Assembly (NCBI RefSeq): GCF_014844055.1
Contig: NZ_CP062167.1
Location: forward strand, 2,371,501 to 2,435,500
Direction: 5' to 3'
DNA: 64,000 nucleotides
Origin: Aureimonas sp. OT7
GTDB lineage: Bacteria; Pseudomonadota; Alphaproteobacteria; Rhizobiales; Rhizobiaceae
Part shown: positions 1 through 9,198 of the stretch, in pieces
How positions within the stretch are numbered: the first letter of the stretch is position 1
How the letters are laid out: each line of letters opens with the position of its first letter
Translations under genes and position numbers: made by a program
The notes under the pieces: generated by a model
Databases searched by the model: none
Told to the model about the DNA's origin: nothing
Seen by the model: only the letters and a program-made list of their open reading frames with translations

Positions 1-1581
1 CAGGCCCACCACGGCGCTGGCCGCGACCACATTGTGCACGCAGATCATGTTGCCGGCCGCGCCGCCCACCGCCTGCAGCGTGACGACCGCGATGGTGCCG
101 AGGCCGGTCAGGCCGATCTGCTCCGCCGCCGAGAACTGGAACAGCGAGAACATCATGTTGGACACGGTGTTGGAGCCGGCGATGAACGCGCCCATCGCGC
201 CGATCAGCGGTGCGAAGAGCGGCCAGAGAGAGCCGGTGACGGTGGCGATGGTTTCCGCCAGCACCAGTGGCATCGATTGAAGGTCTCCCCGGCCGGTGCT
301 CAGGAACACCTGCACCATCGGAACGGCGATCAGCAGCGCCGGAGCTGCCGCAACCATGGTGCGCGCCGAATTGCTCCACGCCCGGCCATACGCCTTGCTG
401 CTCATGCCGAAGATGAAGAAGGCGATAAGCGACGTCAGGATCATGATCGATCCCGGCGAATACAGAAGCTGAGCGCTGGCATCGATGCCCGAGCCTAAGA
501 TGTCGGTGAGGGAAAGGGTTGCCGCCGCCGATGTCAGAGCCTCCTTCAGCGGGGCGATGGTGCGCGTGGCAACCAGCAGCGCGGCGATGACCACATAGGG
601 CGACCATGCCCGCAACAGGCCGATCTGTGCGCCCTCGCCACTTTTGGCGGTTCCCAGCTCGGACGGTGTCATGGAGCCGAACCAGCTTTCGTTCCACCCT
701 GCGCGCTTGGGAAACTCGAAGGTGGTCTTCGGCAGCAGGAAGCCGCGCCGGGCGGCGGGGATGACGATCAGGAGGCCAAGAAGGCCACCCAGGAGCGACG
801 GGAATTCCGGCCCCAGCAGCAGCGCGACAAGATAATAGGGCACCGCAAAGGCGAAGCCGCCGAACAGGGCGAAGGGCCAGATGGCGAAACCTTCGCGGAA
901 GGATCGGTTTTCGCCGAAGAAGCGCGTCATCATGCCCACCATGATCAGCGGGATGATGAACCCGACCAGCGCATGGACCAACGCCACATTGGCCGCCACC
1001 TGCACGATGTATTCCGGCAGGCCCATGGGGGCGATGCTGGCAGCGACGCCTTCGTTGTTGGCCAGCCCCGTATGAACGCCGACCAACATAGGGGTGCCGA
1101 CCGCACCGAAGGATACCGGCGTCGACTGGATGATGAGCGTGACCAGAACCGCCGCCATCGCGGGGAAGCCGATGGCCACCAACAGGGGCGCTGCCACGGC
1201 GGCCGGCGTACCGAAGCCGGAGGCGCCTTCGATCATGGAACCGAACAGCCAGGCGATGATGACCGCCTGAACCCTCCTGTCGGGCGATAGATCGGTAAAG
1301 CCCTGCCGGATCGCGCGGACCGCGCCGCTTTCCTGCACGGTCTGCAGCACGAGGATGGCGCCGAAGATGATGAACAGCAGCGTCAGCGCGGTGACGAGGC
1401 CGTTCACGGTTGCGCCGCCGACGACGGAAAAGTCGAGCCCCCATACCGCAACCGCCAGAACGACGGTCACCAGATATGCGACCAGCATCGACAGCTTCGC
1501 CGAGCGCCGCATGATGACAAGCAGAACGAGAACGATGGCGATCGGCAGAAGCGCCATGATGAATAACGCGGATTGCGGCAA
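1..1581 (-). CDS. lldP: L-lactate permease (LldP/LutP family), 3' end beyond window
   Basis: Imports L-lactate (possibly glycolate) through the inner membrane, probably by proton symport. The visible 527 residues are a chain of hydrophobic segments. They include the family-typical stretch [18 protein letters not shown] near residue 110 and a C-terminal [19 protein letters not shown] region. Family members are about 550 residues, so only the last few tens of residues lie beyond base 1. I chose a TTG start at 1581 because GGAGGGG sits at a good distance upstream. The next candidate is an ATG eight codons in. The gene starts about 50 bases after mrpG in the same direction, so read-through from the mrp operon is possible. 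Family assignment is confident, exact substrate less so. Confidence 0.88.
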   Translation of the reverse strand, partial: MPQSALFIMALLPIAIVLVLLVIMRRSAKLSMLVAYLVTVVLAVAVWGLDFSVVGGATVNGLVTALTLLFIIFGAILVLQTVQESGAVRAIRQGFTDLSPDRRVQAVIIAWLFGSMIEGASGFGTPAAVAAPLLVAIGFPAMAAVLVTLIIQSTPVSFGAVGTPMLVGVHTGLANNEGVAASIAPMGLPEYIVQVAANVALVHALVGFIIPLIMVGMMTRFFGENRSFREGFAIWPFALFGGFAFAVPYYLVALLLGPEFPSLLGGLLGLLIVIPAARRGFLLPKTTFEFPKRAGWNESWFGSMTPSELGTAKSGEGAQIGLLRAWSPYVVIAALLVATRTIAPLKEALTSAAATLSLTDILGSGIDASAQLLYSPGSIMILTSLIAFFIFGMSSKAYGRAWSNSARTMVAAAPALLIAVPMVQVFLSTGRGDLQSMPLVLAETIATVTGSLWPLFAPLIGAMGAFIAGSNTVSNMMFSLFQFSAAEQIGLTGLGTIAVVTLQAVGGAAGNMICVHNVVAASAVVGL

Positions 1582-1631
1582 CAGAATCCCCTCCCAGGAC
1601 TGAAATGCTGAGCAATCCTTGCAGATTCCGA

Positions 1632-2051
1632 TTACCGATCCGAACTTTCCCGGCTCACATTTACTTGAGGATGTCGTGTATGGGGCATGATCCGATCTTC
1701 CAGCGGAAGATCTTGACGGTCCAGTACACCGTCCAAGGCGTCTTCCCCCTCCAGGCCATCGATGCTGCTGCCGGACATATAGGCTGCCCGACCCAACAAA
1801 TGTCCCGCCACCGGCACGGTCAGGAGAAGGAAAGCGATGATAAACAGGCCGATGAGGGTCGGGCCCAGGCTCTGCAGAGAACACATGGCCCCAAGGACGG
1901 TGAAGATCGCGCCCACCGTGCCGGCCTTCGTCGCGGCATGCATGCGCTGGAACGGATCGCGGAACCGGATAAGCCCAAGCGCCGCGCCGAAGATGAAGAC
2001 GACCCCTACGAGCTTGAAAAGGAGAGCGGCCAGCAGCAATGCGGTTTCCAT
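1632..2051 (-). CDS. mrpG: Mrp Na+/H+ antiporter subunit G
   Basis: Small subunit of the hetero-oligomeric Mrp (Mnh/Pha) cation/proton antiporter in the inner membrane. The protein has 139 residues. It has three membrane segments and the family motif [20 protein letters not shown] in the first loop, followed by a hydrophilic C-terminal tail of about 45 residues that is longer than usual. It starts at 2051 with METALLL; the ATG overlaps the mrpF stop as ATGA, which indicates translational coupling. It is the last gene of a complete seven-gene mrp operon. Confidence 0.9.
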   Translation of the reverse strand: METALLLAALLFKLVGVVFIFGAALGLIRFRDPFQRMHAATKAGTVGAIFTVLGAMCSLQSLGPTLIGLFIIAFLLLTVPVAGHLLGRAAYMSGSSIDGLEGEDALDGVLDRQDLPLEDRIMPHTRHPQVNVSRESSDR

Positions 2052-2332
2052 CAGCGCCTCCGTTCCAGAAAGGCGGCGAAGGCGCATGTCGCCACGAAGG
2101 AGATCAGCGCCACGCCCACGGCCACGTCGAGGAACTCGCGCCGGCCCGCCATGCTGGCGGTCAGGGCGGCTATTGCTATGGCGATGCCCGTCAGCATGTC
2201 GACGGCGATGAACCGGTCGGCGAAGCCGGGCCCGCGCGCCATACGCCAGAACGTCATTGCCAGCGGCACGACGAGGGTGGCGATCAGGACGCTATCGACG
2301 ATGCCGAGAATCTGGTCGAACTGCTCGATCAT
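2051..2332 (-). CDS. mrpF: Mrp Na+/H+ antiporter subunit F
   Basis: Small membrane subunit of the Mrp antiporter, 93 residues with about three hydrophobic helices. It contains the MrpF signature [20 protein letters not shown]. The start at 2332 (MIEQFDQ) overlaps the mrpE stop codon as ATGA, so the longer in-frame upstream extension is not used. The 3' end overlaps mrpG in the same way. In studied Mrp systems all subunits are needed for transport. Confidence 0.9.
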   Translation of the reverse strand: MIEQFDQILGIVDSVLIATLVVPLAMTFWRMARGPGFADRFIAVDMLTGIAIAIAALTASMAGRREFLDVAVGVALISFVATCAFAAFLERRR

Positions 2333-2670
2333 GGCTCCATCCTCCGTATCCGGTCCTCGAAGGTCGTAACGATCGCGCTGACGACGCTTTCCGGATCGGG
2401 CGCGTCGAGGGCATGGACGTAGATCCATTGCCGATCGTCGCTGACATGCAGCGAACAGGTGCCCGGGGTAAGGGTGATCATGTTGGCCAGCGTGGCGATG
2501 CCGAGTTCCGTTTTCAGCGTGACGGGCACCGCCACGATGGCCGAGCGCGTTTCCGGAACGCGGGCGAAGGCGGCGCGCGCCACCGCCCAGGACGAGCTGA
2601 TCAGTTCGCGGAAGAAGATCACGAACAGAACCGTACCGGCGCCGGCGCGCGCGATCATGGAATTCGCCAT
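2329..2670 (-). CDS. mrpE: Mrp Na+/H+ antiporter subunit E
   Basis: Subunit E of the Mrp antiporter, 113 residues. It starts at 2670 with MANSMIARAG, overlapping the mrpD stop by ATGA. The N-terminal hydrophobic part is followed by the characteristic VPVTLKTELGIATLANMITL and TPGTCSLHVSDD stretches, and a short cytoplasmic C-terminus. It is encoded between mrpD and mrpF, as in most group 1 mrp operons. Confidence 0.9.
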   Translation of the reverse strand: MANSMIARAGAGTVLFVIFFRELISSSWAVARAAFARVPETRSAIVAVPVTLKTELGIATLANMITLTPGTCSLHVSDDRQWIYVHALDAPDPESVVSAIVTTFEDRIRRMEP

Positions 2671-4175
2671 CAGCCGAGCCTCATCCGCAAGACCGCCTCG
2701 ATATAGGGTGTCGGATCGGCAAGCTGTTGCCCGGCAGCCTGCGCATAGGCCACGAAGGGCTGCGCGAACAGGCCGATGGCGACTGTAAGACACGCCAGAA
2801 GGCCGATCGCGCCATAGAATACCGGCGGAATCGTCCGCCTGCGCCTGTGCCATTCCGGCGCGGGTTTCCAGAAGCCCTCCGCCCAGATCTTGCTCATGGA
2901 ATAGAGGGTCAGCAGTCCGACGAAGAGCGCCAGTCCGGCGAGCCACCACGCGCCGGCATCGAAGCTGGCGTCGATGACCATGAACTTCGCCCAGAAGCCG
3001 GACAAAGGCGGGATGCCGCCCAGTGACAATGCAGGGATCAGGAAGAGGACTGCCAGCAACGGGTGGCTCTTCAAGAGGCCGCCGCCTTTGCGCAGGTCGA
3101 AACTGCCGGAACCGCGATGGATCGCCCCGGCGATCAGGAACAGGTTGGCCTTAACGATGATGTGATGGACGATGTAGAAGATCCCGCCGGCCAGGGCCGC
3201 GGGGGTAGCAAGCGCCAGGCCAAGCAGCATGTAGCCGATCTGGCTGACGATGTGGAAGGCCAGGATGCGCCGCACATCCCACTGCACCGCTGCGCCGAAC
3301 ACGCCGAACAGCATGGTGCCGGCCGCGATGACGGCCATGACCGGTGCGAGCCCCGAAATTTCCATGGGCAGGATCAGCGTGAAGACGCGGAAGCAGGCAT
3401 AGACGCCGACCTTGGTGAGCAGACCGGCGAAGATCGCCGCCACGGTGACGGAAGCCGTATGGTAGGACGCCGGCAGCCAGAAGAAGAGCGGAAAATAGCC
3501 GGCCTTGATGCCGAAGCCGCAGAACAGGAGAACGCCGACGATGACGAGCGTCAGCGATGGCTCCGTTTCCCGCAGGCGCAGGGCGATGTCGGCCATGTTG
3601 AGCGAGCCGGCGACACCGTAGAGCATTCCGACGGCCAGCAGGAACAGGAGCGTCGAGAAGAGGTTCAGCACAGCATACTTGAACACCCCGTCCAGTTGCG
3701 CCCGTGTGCGGCCGATGGCGAGAAGGCCCATCGCGGTGATGAGCATGATCTCGAACCAGACATAGAGGTTGAAGATGTCCCCGGTCAGGAACGCGCCGTT
3801 GACCCCCGCCAGCATGCCGTGGAACAGCGGATGAAATCCGGCGCGCTCCTCCCTCCGGCGGATATCGGCCGTGCCGAAGATCATCGTTGCCAGCGCCATC
3901 AGCCCGGTGATTGCGGCCATGGCCGCCGCAAGCCGGTCGGCCACGAAGGTGATGCCGAAGGGCGCCGCCCAGGCGCCGAACTGTACAGCGACGACGCCGT
4001 CGGCGTCGACGTGCCGAAGAAGATACAGGCCGGCGGCGAAGGTGAGCAGCGCGCCGGAGTACGAGATGGCCCGCTGGACCTTCCCGAAGTTCCAGAGCAG
4101 CGCCGTAGGCCCGGCGGTGGCGATGGGAGCCAGAACCGGCCACAGGACGGCATTCGCCATCAGCCAGTCGCTCAT
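2670..4175 (-). CDS. mrpD: Mrp Na+/H+ antiporter subunit D
   Basis: Large proton-translocating subunit related to NuoM/NuoN of complex I. The protein has 501 residues and about 14 membrane helices. The proton_antipo_M domain spans roughly residues 120-420. Family markers include WFEIMLI near residue 140, HTASVTVAAIFAGLLTKVGV near 240 and HHIIVKANLFLIAGA near 340, with the conserved membrane lysines and histidines in these segments. The start overlaps the mrpC stop. Length matches the family. Confidence 0.93.
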   Translation of the reverse strand: MSDWLMANAVLWPVLAPIATAGPTALLWNFGKVQRAISYSGALLTFAAGLYLLRHVDADGVVAVQFGAWAAPFGITFVADRLAAAMAAITGLMALATMIFGTADIRRREERAGFHPLFHGMLAGVNGAFLTGDIFNLYVWFEIMLITAMGLLAIGRTRAQLDGVFKYAVLNLFSTLLFLLAVGMLYGVAGSLNMADIALRLRETEPSLTLVIVGVLLFCGFGIKAGYFPLFFWLPASYHTASVTVAAIFAGLLTKVGVYACFRVFTLILPMEISGLAPVMAVIAAGTMLFGVFGAAVQWDVRRILAFHIVSQIGYMLLGLALATPAALAGGIFYIVHHIIVKANLFLIAGAIHRGSGSFDLRKGGGLLKSHPLLAVLFLIPALSLGGIPPLSGFWAKFMVIDASFDAGAWWLAGLALFVGLLTLYSMSKIWAEGFWKPAPEWHRRRRTIPPVFYGAIGLLACLTVAIGLFAQPFVAYAQAAGQQLADPTPYIEAVLRMRLG

Positions 4176-4555
4176 GTGCGGTTGCCCTTGTCTGCAAAGG
4201 GATTGCCGAGGCCTTCCGCGTCGGTGAGATCGTCGGTATCGACCGTCCCGATGGACCGGAAAAGTTGCAACGCCAATGCCGAGGCAAAGGCCGTCAGGGC
4301 GAAGCCGATGACGATGGCCGTCAGGATTAGCGCTTGCGGCAGGGGATTGGCAGCGTCGAGCCCGAGTTCGGAGATGTCGGCCGGAATGACGGGCGGCAGG
4401 GCGCTGGCTATGCGTCCGCTGTAAAGGATCGCGAGATTGACCGCCGCCGACAGGATTGCGACGCCGATGATGATGCGGATGACATGGCGCGACAAGAGCA
4501 TGTACACCCCGCAGCCTGCCAGCGTGGAAATCGCCAGGGCGTAAGTGAGGTTCAT
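4172..4555 (-). CDS. mrpC: Mrp Na+/H+ antiporter subunit C
   Basis: NuoK-like small subunit of the Mrp antiporter. It has 127 residues and three helices, with the family motif GVAILSAAVNLAILYSG and the conserved PLPQALILTAIVIGFALTA segment. I chose the start at 4555 because it overlaps the mrpB stop (ATGA) and begins directly at the first helix. A hydrophilic C-terminal tail of about 25 residues follows the last helix. Confidence 0.92.
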   Translation of the reverse strand: MNLTYALAISTLAGCGVYMLLSRHVIRIIIGVAILSAAVNLAILYSGRIASALPPVIPADISELGLDAANPLPQALILTAIVIGFALTAFASALALQLFRSIGTVDTDDLTDAEGLGNPFADKGNRT

Positions 4556-4959
4556 ACTTCCGTTTCCTCGTAAAAGCGCAGAACCATGGCCATGACGCCG
4601 CCGATGACGACGAGATAGACCCCGATATCGAAGATCAGCGCCGTACCGGTATGAAAGCCACCGAGATGGAGCCACCAATGCGTCAGGAACGACCGGTCGG
4701 TGAAGAGGCCTGGCAATCCGCTGGCGACTGCCATGACCAGGCCGCAGCCTGACAGGGCTATGGGATGGAAATACAGCGCCTGGCGCGCGGACTCGGCGCC
4801 GTTGGCCAGCGCCAGCACGGCAAATCCCGACGCGGCGATCAACCCGCCGACGAAGCCGCCACCGGGAAAGTTGTGTCCGCGGTAGAGAATGAACAGCGAA
4901 ACGCCGAACATGATGGTGAAAAGGATGCGCGACAGCGCCGACAGGATGAGCGAGTTCAT
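4552..4959 (-). CDS. mrpB: Mrp Na+/H+ antiporter subunit B
   Basis: Subunit B of the Mrp antiporter, 135 residues and four predicted helices. It carries the MnhB/MbhF signature ILYRGHNFPGGGFVGGLI near residues 25-42, and a conserved LHLGGFHTGTALIFDIGVYL stretch toward the end. It is a separate gene rather than being fused to MrpA as in group 2 operons. ATG at 4959 overlaps the mrpA stop. A much longer reading frame in the same phase is a shadow of mrpA. Confidence 0.92.
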   Translation of the reverse strand: MNSLILSALSRILFTIMFGVSLFILYRGHNFPGGGFVGGLIAASGFAVLALANGAESARQALYFHPIALSGCGLVMAVASGLPGLFTDRSFLTHWWLHLGGFHTGTALIFDIGVYLVVIGGVMAMVLRFYEETEV

Positions 4960-7265
4960 GTGGGACGCTTTCCACCCGCACGAACGCGCAGCATGCCCCA
5001 TACGCCGGCGGCGGCGAAGCAGATGACGGCGATCTCGCCCATCGTGTCGAGTGCCCGGAAGTCGACCAGGATCACGTTGACGACGTTGCGGCCATAAGCC
5101 TCTACATAGGAGGTTTGCCCGTAGAACTGCGACAGGGTGGTGTCCAGCGGTGCGCCCGTCATGGCGATGAGGCCCGCGAAGACCAGGCCGGCGAACGCGA
5201 TGGACAGGACCGCGTCCAGGCGGCGCTCGGCCATCGTGCGGGAGGCGGCCGTGCGCGCCGGCATGCGAAGCAGCAGCGCGGTCAGGATCAGCACCAGGAG
5301 TACCTCCACCGAAAACTGCGTGAGAGCGAGGTCCGGTGCGCCGTTCATCAGGAAGATCAGCGCCGATCCGAAGCCGATCATGCCCATGGACACGACCGAC
5401 GCCATCAGCGAACGAACTTTGGCGGCGACGACTCCGCCGGCCACCATCAACACCAGGACTGCCGCCGGTGCGACACGAAACCCATCCAGCGAAAGGTCCG
5501 GCTGCCCAACGGAGCCGGTGAGCGCAAGCGTGCTGACGGCGATAGCCAGAACGGCGGTCACGACGATGGCGGTATAGCGATGCTGGTCGCCGTTCTGGAG
5601 GATGCGGGTGCAAGCGCTGGCCAGCGCCAGCGTACCGTCGAAAACCTTGTTGTAGCCGGCATCGCCCAGAAGCGTCGCCAGAAAGCGGCTGTGGCCGATG
5701 GTGCGCAGCGCCAGCGGCCACGCGAGAAACAGGGCCACTCCCAGCGCCACCACGACAAGGCTGAGCATCAGCATCGGCGTGAGGCCATGCCAAAGATAGA
5801 GCGGGACATCGACGGGCGCACCGGTGATGGCGGTTGCCGCCGCGTTGGTCAACGGCGTGGCGAAGCCCGGAAACAGGCCCAATATGACGCCTGCGATGCC
5901 CAGTATCAGCGGGCCCGCGACAAGGCCGGGCGACTCCGCGTGATGGATCTTCGACGGCGTGCCGGAACCCATGAAGAACGGGCGCAGGGCAGCCGTCATG
6001 CCGATCATGACAAAGGCGGCGTTGCCCGCCACCACGGCAGCCAGAAGCACCATACCGGCGCCATCGTCCAGCATCGCCTCGAAGATCGTTTCCTTGGCGA
6101 TGAAGGCGAACAGCGGCGGCAGACCGGCTATTGCCACAGCGGCCAGCAAGCAGGCGGTTGCCGTCAGCGGCAGGCCCTTGCCCAGCCGGTGCATGGCCAG
6201 TACGTCCGGTTGGTGCGTGGCGTGGATGGCGGTGCCCGCGCAGAAAAACAGGGCTGCCTTGTAGAGGGCATGGGCGAGGATGAAGGTGACCACCGCGACG
6301 CTGGCGGCGTCGCCTCCAAGGCCGATCAGAAGGACCAGCAAGCCGAGCGAGCCGACGGTGGATTGCGCAAGGATCGCCTTGAAGCCGCCCTGCATCGATG
6401 CGCGCAGGCCGGCGACGAGAAGCGTCAGAGCGCCGAAGAACACGAGCAGCGGGCCGAAGGCCGGCATGGACGACAAGGGCGCATCCAACCGCGCCAGCAG
6501 ATAGACGCCCAGCTTGACCATGGTGGCCGAGTGCAGGAAAGCGGAGGCTGGCGTTGGCGCGGCCATGGCGTTGGGCAGCCAGAAGTGGAAGGGGAACTGC
6601 GCCGACTTGGTGAAGGTGCCGACCAGCACGAGAACCAGGATGGCCGAGGCCAGGGGCGACGCCGCCAGCTCCGGCCCCCGCGAGGCGATCTGCGACAACG
6701 ACCAAGTGTCGAGTTCGAGTCCGATCAGGAGGATGCCGCCGAACAGCGCGAGCCCGCCGCCGGCCGTCACGATCAGGGATTGCAGCGCCGCCTTGCGCGC
6801 ATCCTTCTTGCTCGAGTCGAAGCCGATGATCAGGTAGGAAAAGAGGCTCGTCAGTTCCCAGAACACATAAAGGCCGATGAGATTGTCGGACCAGACGGTC
6901 CCAAGCATCGCCCCCATGAACAGCAGTATGAGCGCGATGAACGCGGCGCGGCGCCTGGCCGGGGCATCGCCGAAATAAGCATTTGCGTAGAGGACGACCA
7001 GTGTGCCGATACCGGTCACGAGAAGGGTGAACAAGAGCGAGAATCCGTCCAGCCTGAATGCCAGATCGACACCCAGCGACGGCACCCAGGCGAACGTTTC
7101 GATGATCTCGAAGCCGCTGCCGATGCCGGACAGGTAGGTGCAAGACCAAAGGAAGAGCGCGAGCGGAATCAGCGCCGCCACGACGCCGAACCGCGCCGGC
7201 ACGAGAGCAAGCAGCCAGAAGCTTGCACCTGCAAGGGCAAACAACAGGAATAAGTTCAGTGCCAC
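4956..7265 (-). CDS. mrpA: Mrp Na+/H+ antiporter subunit A
   Basis: Largest subunit of the Mrp antiporter, related to NuoL, 769 residues. It has an N-terminal proton_antipo_N region, a central proton_antipo_M domain (WELTSLFSYLIIGFDSSKKDAR near residue 135, PTPASAFLHSATMVKLGVYL near 230) and a C-terminal MbhD/MbhE-like part (APDLALTQFSVEVLLVLILT near 650). It exchanges Na+ (or Li+/K+) for protons and so supports alkali and salt tolerance. The start at 7265 is GTG (VALNLFLLF). The nearest SD-like element, GAGG, is about 13 bases away, so the start is less certain than those of its partners. It is the first gene of the mrpABCDEFG operon. Confidence 0.92.
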   Translation of the reverse strand: MALNLFLLFALAGASFWLLALVPARFGVVAALIPLALFLWSCTYLSGIGSGFEIIETFAWVPSLGVDLAFRLDGFSLLFTLLVTGIGTLVVLYANAYFGDAPARRRAAFIALILLFMGAMLGTVWSDNLIGLYVFWELTSLFSYLIIGFDSSKKDARKAALQSLIVTAGGGLALFGGILLIGLELDTWSLSQIASRGPELAASPLASAILVLVLVGTFTKSAQFPFHFWLPNAMAAPTPASAFLHSATMVKLGVYLLARLDAPLSSMPAFGPLLVFFGALTLLVAGLRASMQGGFKAILAQSTVGSLGLLVLLIGLGGDAASVAVVTFILAHALYKAALFFCAGTAIHATHQPDVLAMHRLGKGLPLTATACLLAAVAIAGLPPLFAFIAKETIFEAMLDDGAGMVLLAAVVAGNAAFVMIGMTAALRPFFMGSGTPSKIHHAESPGLVAGPLILGIAGVILGLFPGFATPLTNAAATAITGAPVDVPLYLWHGLTPMLMLSLVVVALGVALFLAWPLALRTIGHSRFLATLLGDAGYNKVFDGTLALASACTRILQNGDQHRYTAIVVTAVLAIAVSTLALTGSVGQPDLSLDGFRVAPAAVLVLMVAGGVVAAKVRSLMASVVSMGMIGFGSALIFLMNGAPDLALTQFSVEVLLVLILTALLLRMPARTAASRTMAERRLDAVLSIAFAGLVFAGLIAMTGAPLDTTLSQFYGQTSYVEAYGRNVVNVILVDFRALDTMGEIAVICFAAAGVWGMLRVRAGGKRPT

Positions 7266-7344
7266 GCCGATCAGTATACCTCGTCCCCTATGACACGGGA
7301 CGTAGCGTTTTGATCAACCGCGCGTCAATGCATTCACTAAAACT

Positions 7345-8424
7345 CTATGCCTGCGCCGGCTCGTGGATGGGGCAGCGATTGTATTTCTGGCGGAAATCCG
7401 ACGAATGGCGATACGTATCCCGTCTCGCGCGGTTGATATTGCCAAGGGGCCGGTGGGCGGACAGGCCCGTCCACACGCTGAAGCGCATCCCGGAATCCAC
7501 CGAGGCCACCTTTTCGTCCGACCAGGTGTCCTGCGGACCTGCCTCTATCCGGGCGACCGTGACGAAGGGGGCGTCGTCCTCCGCCCACGCCTTTGTCGGA
7601 TCCTCGACCGGCTGTTTTTCGAGGTCGCGGCAAAGCTGCACCCGAAACTCCCACACAGGCGCGCGCGTCATCATATCCGCCTGAACGGTCTCCCGGATGG
7701 CGTCTGGCCGAGCGTCCGTGTCGATTATGTTTCCCTTCAGCTCCAGAAGGTCGTCGGAAACCGGCGCAAGGCTGAACTTGGCGATGTAGTCGCCATATCG
7801 GAACGGCGTGACGCTGTAGTAAGTCTCCCCTAGGGGGTCGACATTCGGCGCACCGCCCAGCGAATCGATCGCCGAGCTCCCCACACCCACGGCTTTCAAT
7901 GCGGCGCTGACGCCGCGCAATATCGCGGACACGGTCTTCTTGGTGCCGTCCAGCCTGTCGGTGGTCAGGGCAAGCCCCTTCAGGCTGCGAAGGAACTGGC
8001 TGGCGGTCTTCGCCTGGAAGACCTTGCCGTTGACCATGACGAAATCCTGCGTCTCGCCTTCCGCACCCGGCAGGCGCTCGCCCTTCACACCGACGACCTT
8101 CAACGCCAGACCCCGCGGCAGGGAGATGGCGTCGTCCAGTATGTCGCCGGCATTGGTGGATAGCCGCATGAGAACAGGATACGTCCCGGATGTGGAGAAA
8201 AGCCCCTGCGCCAGCTCCGGCGCCAGGCCACCCGGCACGGTCATCCGCCCTCCGATGATGCCATGGGATTTAGCATGCACCGCACGGACCGCGCGTCCAT
8301 AGTCGGTCGCCGTGGTCTCCAGAACATGATCGAATGTTTTGTTGATGGATGCGACCGTCTCATCCTCTCCCTCGAGGATGTCCTCGACATCGTCCCGGTA
8401 TGCGACGGGCGGAGAAAGGGCCAT
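7345..8424 (-). CDS. Catalase-family heme protein (y4iL-like)
   Basis: 359-residue protein of the small, divergent branch of the heme catalase fold (y4iL-like), distinct from classical KatA/KatE. The likely distal histidine lies in RAVHAKSHG near residue 48. A C-terminal HRPLGNINRARRDTYRHSSD stretch holds the expected proximal-ligand tyrosine region. It could be a peroxidase or a fatty-acid hydroperoxide-active enzyme; the sequence does not decide this. No signal peptide is seen. The start at 8424 has AGGAGG five bases upstream. The gene is divergent from the phospholipid trio, and the intervening DNA contains a candidate EcfG-type promoter. Confidence 0.75.
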   Translation of the reverse strand: MALSPPVAYRDDVEDILEGEDETVASINKTFDHVLETTATDYGRAVRAVHAKSHGIIGGRMTVPGGLAPELAQGLFSTSGTYPVLMRLSTNAGDILDDAISLPRGLALKVVGVKGERLPGAEGETQDFVMVNGKVFQAKTASQFLRSLKGLALTTDRLDGTKKTVSAILRGVSAALKAVGVGSSAIDSLGGAPNVDPLGETYYSVTPFRYGDYIAKFSLAPVSDDLLELKGNIIDTDARPDAIRETVQADMMTRAPVWEFRVQLCRDLEKQPVEDPTKAWAEDDAPFVTVARIEAGPQDTWSDEKVASVDSGMRFSVWTGLSAHRPLGNINRARRDTYRHSSDFRQKYNRCPIHEPAQA

Positions 8425-8450
8425 GGATGCCTCCTGTTCGACACGGTTCC

Positions 8451-8478
8451 AAAACAGGCGGCCGTCGACATTCGTTCC
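8451..8478 (-). promoter_or_regulatory. Candidate EcfG general-stress promoter for the catalase-like gene
   Basis: On the minus strand GGAAC (8478-8474) is followed, after 18 bases, by GTTTT (8455-8451). This fits the alphaproteobacterial EcfG/sigma-T consensus of GGAAC and (C)GTT separated by 16-19 bases. It ends about 27 bases before the catalase-like start codon, leaving a plausible short leader that includes the AGGAGG. Short motifs of this kind arise by chance, so confidence is modest. Confidence 0.4.
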
Positions 8479-8562
8479 GCCGCCGACGCTGAACCACTGG
8501 TGTCAATCGCGAGTAGAATCACGTTAGTGTCAGGGGAGGGTCGATGCGGAGGGGCGCTACCG

Positions 8563-9198
8563 ATGATTGACGATTCCGGCGACAGGCGGCCGCTGGCTTC
8601 ACGGCAGACGGCATGGGCCGGTTCGCTCGCCCGGCTGCTTCTGAAGACACCGGTCACGCCGAATACGATCTCCGTGGCAGGAATGGGCTTCGCGCTGATC
8701 GGCGGTGTCGCCCTGTCGCTTGCACCGCTGCATGCCTGGCTGTTCCTGCTGGCTGCCTTGATGGTCCAGTTGCGCCTGCTCTGCAATCTCATGGACGGCA
8801 TGGTGGCGGTAGAGGGCGGCCGGCACTCTCCGTCCGGGGCCCTCTACAATGAGGCACCGGACAGGCTGGAGGATGCCGCATTCCTGATCGGCTGCGGCTA
8901 TGCGGCGCTAATGCCGGAGCTCGGCTACCTCGCAGCACTGGGCGCGGTCGGCACGGCCTATATCCGGGCCTTCGGAGCCTCGCTCGGTTTCGGGCAGGAC
9001 TATCGTGGACCGATGGCCAAGCAGCATCGCATGGCCGCGCTGACGGCTGGATGCGTCATCGGTTTCTTCGAGATCAGCTTCGCAGGGACCCTTTATGCCG
9101 TCCAGATCGCACTCGTGGTGATCCTGTTCGGGACGGCCGTCACCTGTATCCGACGGCTGCACCGGATATCGGCGCTGCTGCACGAGCAGCCACGGTGA
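8563..9198 (+). CDS. CDP-alcohol phosphatidyltransferase family protein
   Basis: Integral membrane phosphotransferase of 211 residues, expected to join a CDP-activated lipid or alcohol to a second alcohol. The catalytic motif is the variant form DGMVAVEGGRHSPSGALYNE followed by APDRLED, near residues 75-100. Helices flank it on both sides. The start at 8563 (MIDDSGDRR) is preceded by GGAGGGG; a much longer in-frame extension overlaps the catalase gene and is unlikely. The stop overlaps the next gene's GTG. With the following PlsC-like and CdsA-like genes it forms a compact module seen in several Rhizobiales. The acceptor alcohol is unknown. Confidence 0.82.
   Translation: MIDDSGDRRPLASRQTAWAGSLARLLLKTPVTPNTISVAGMGFALIGGVALSLAPLHAWLFLLAALMVQLRLLCNLMDGMVAVEGGRHSPSGALYNEAPDRLEDAAFLIGCGYAALMPELGYLAALGAVGTAYIRAFGASLGFGQDYRGPMAKQHRMAALTAGCVIGFFEISFAGTLYAVQIALVVILFGTAVTCIRRLHRISALLHEQPR

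Noticed and set aside
4960..7149. Long open frames on both strands across mrpA (712 aa plus, 865 aa minus)
   Set aside because: High-GC shadows of mrpA; composition rich in Arg/Gln/His/Gly with no domain, and the true frame encodes a clear MrpA.
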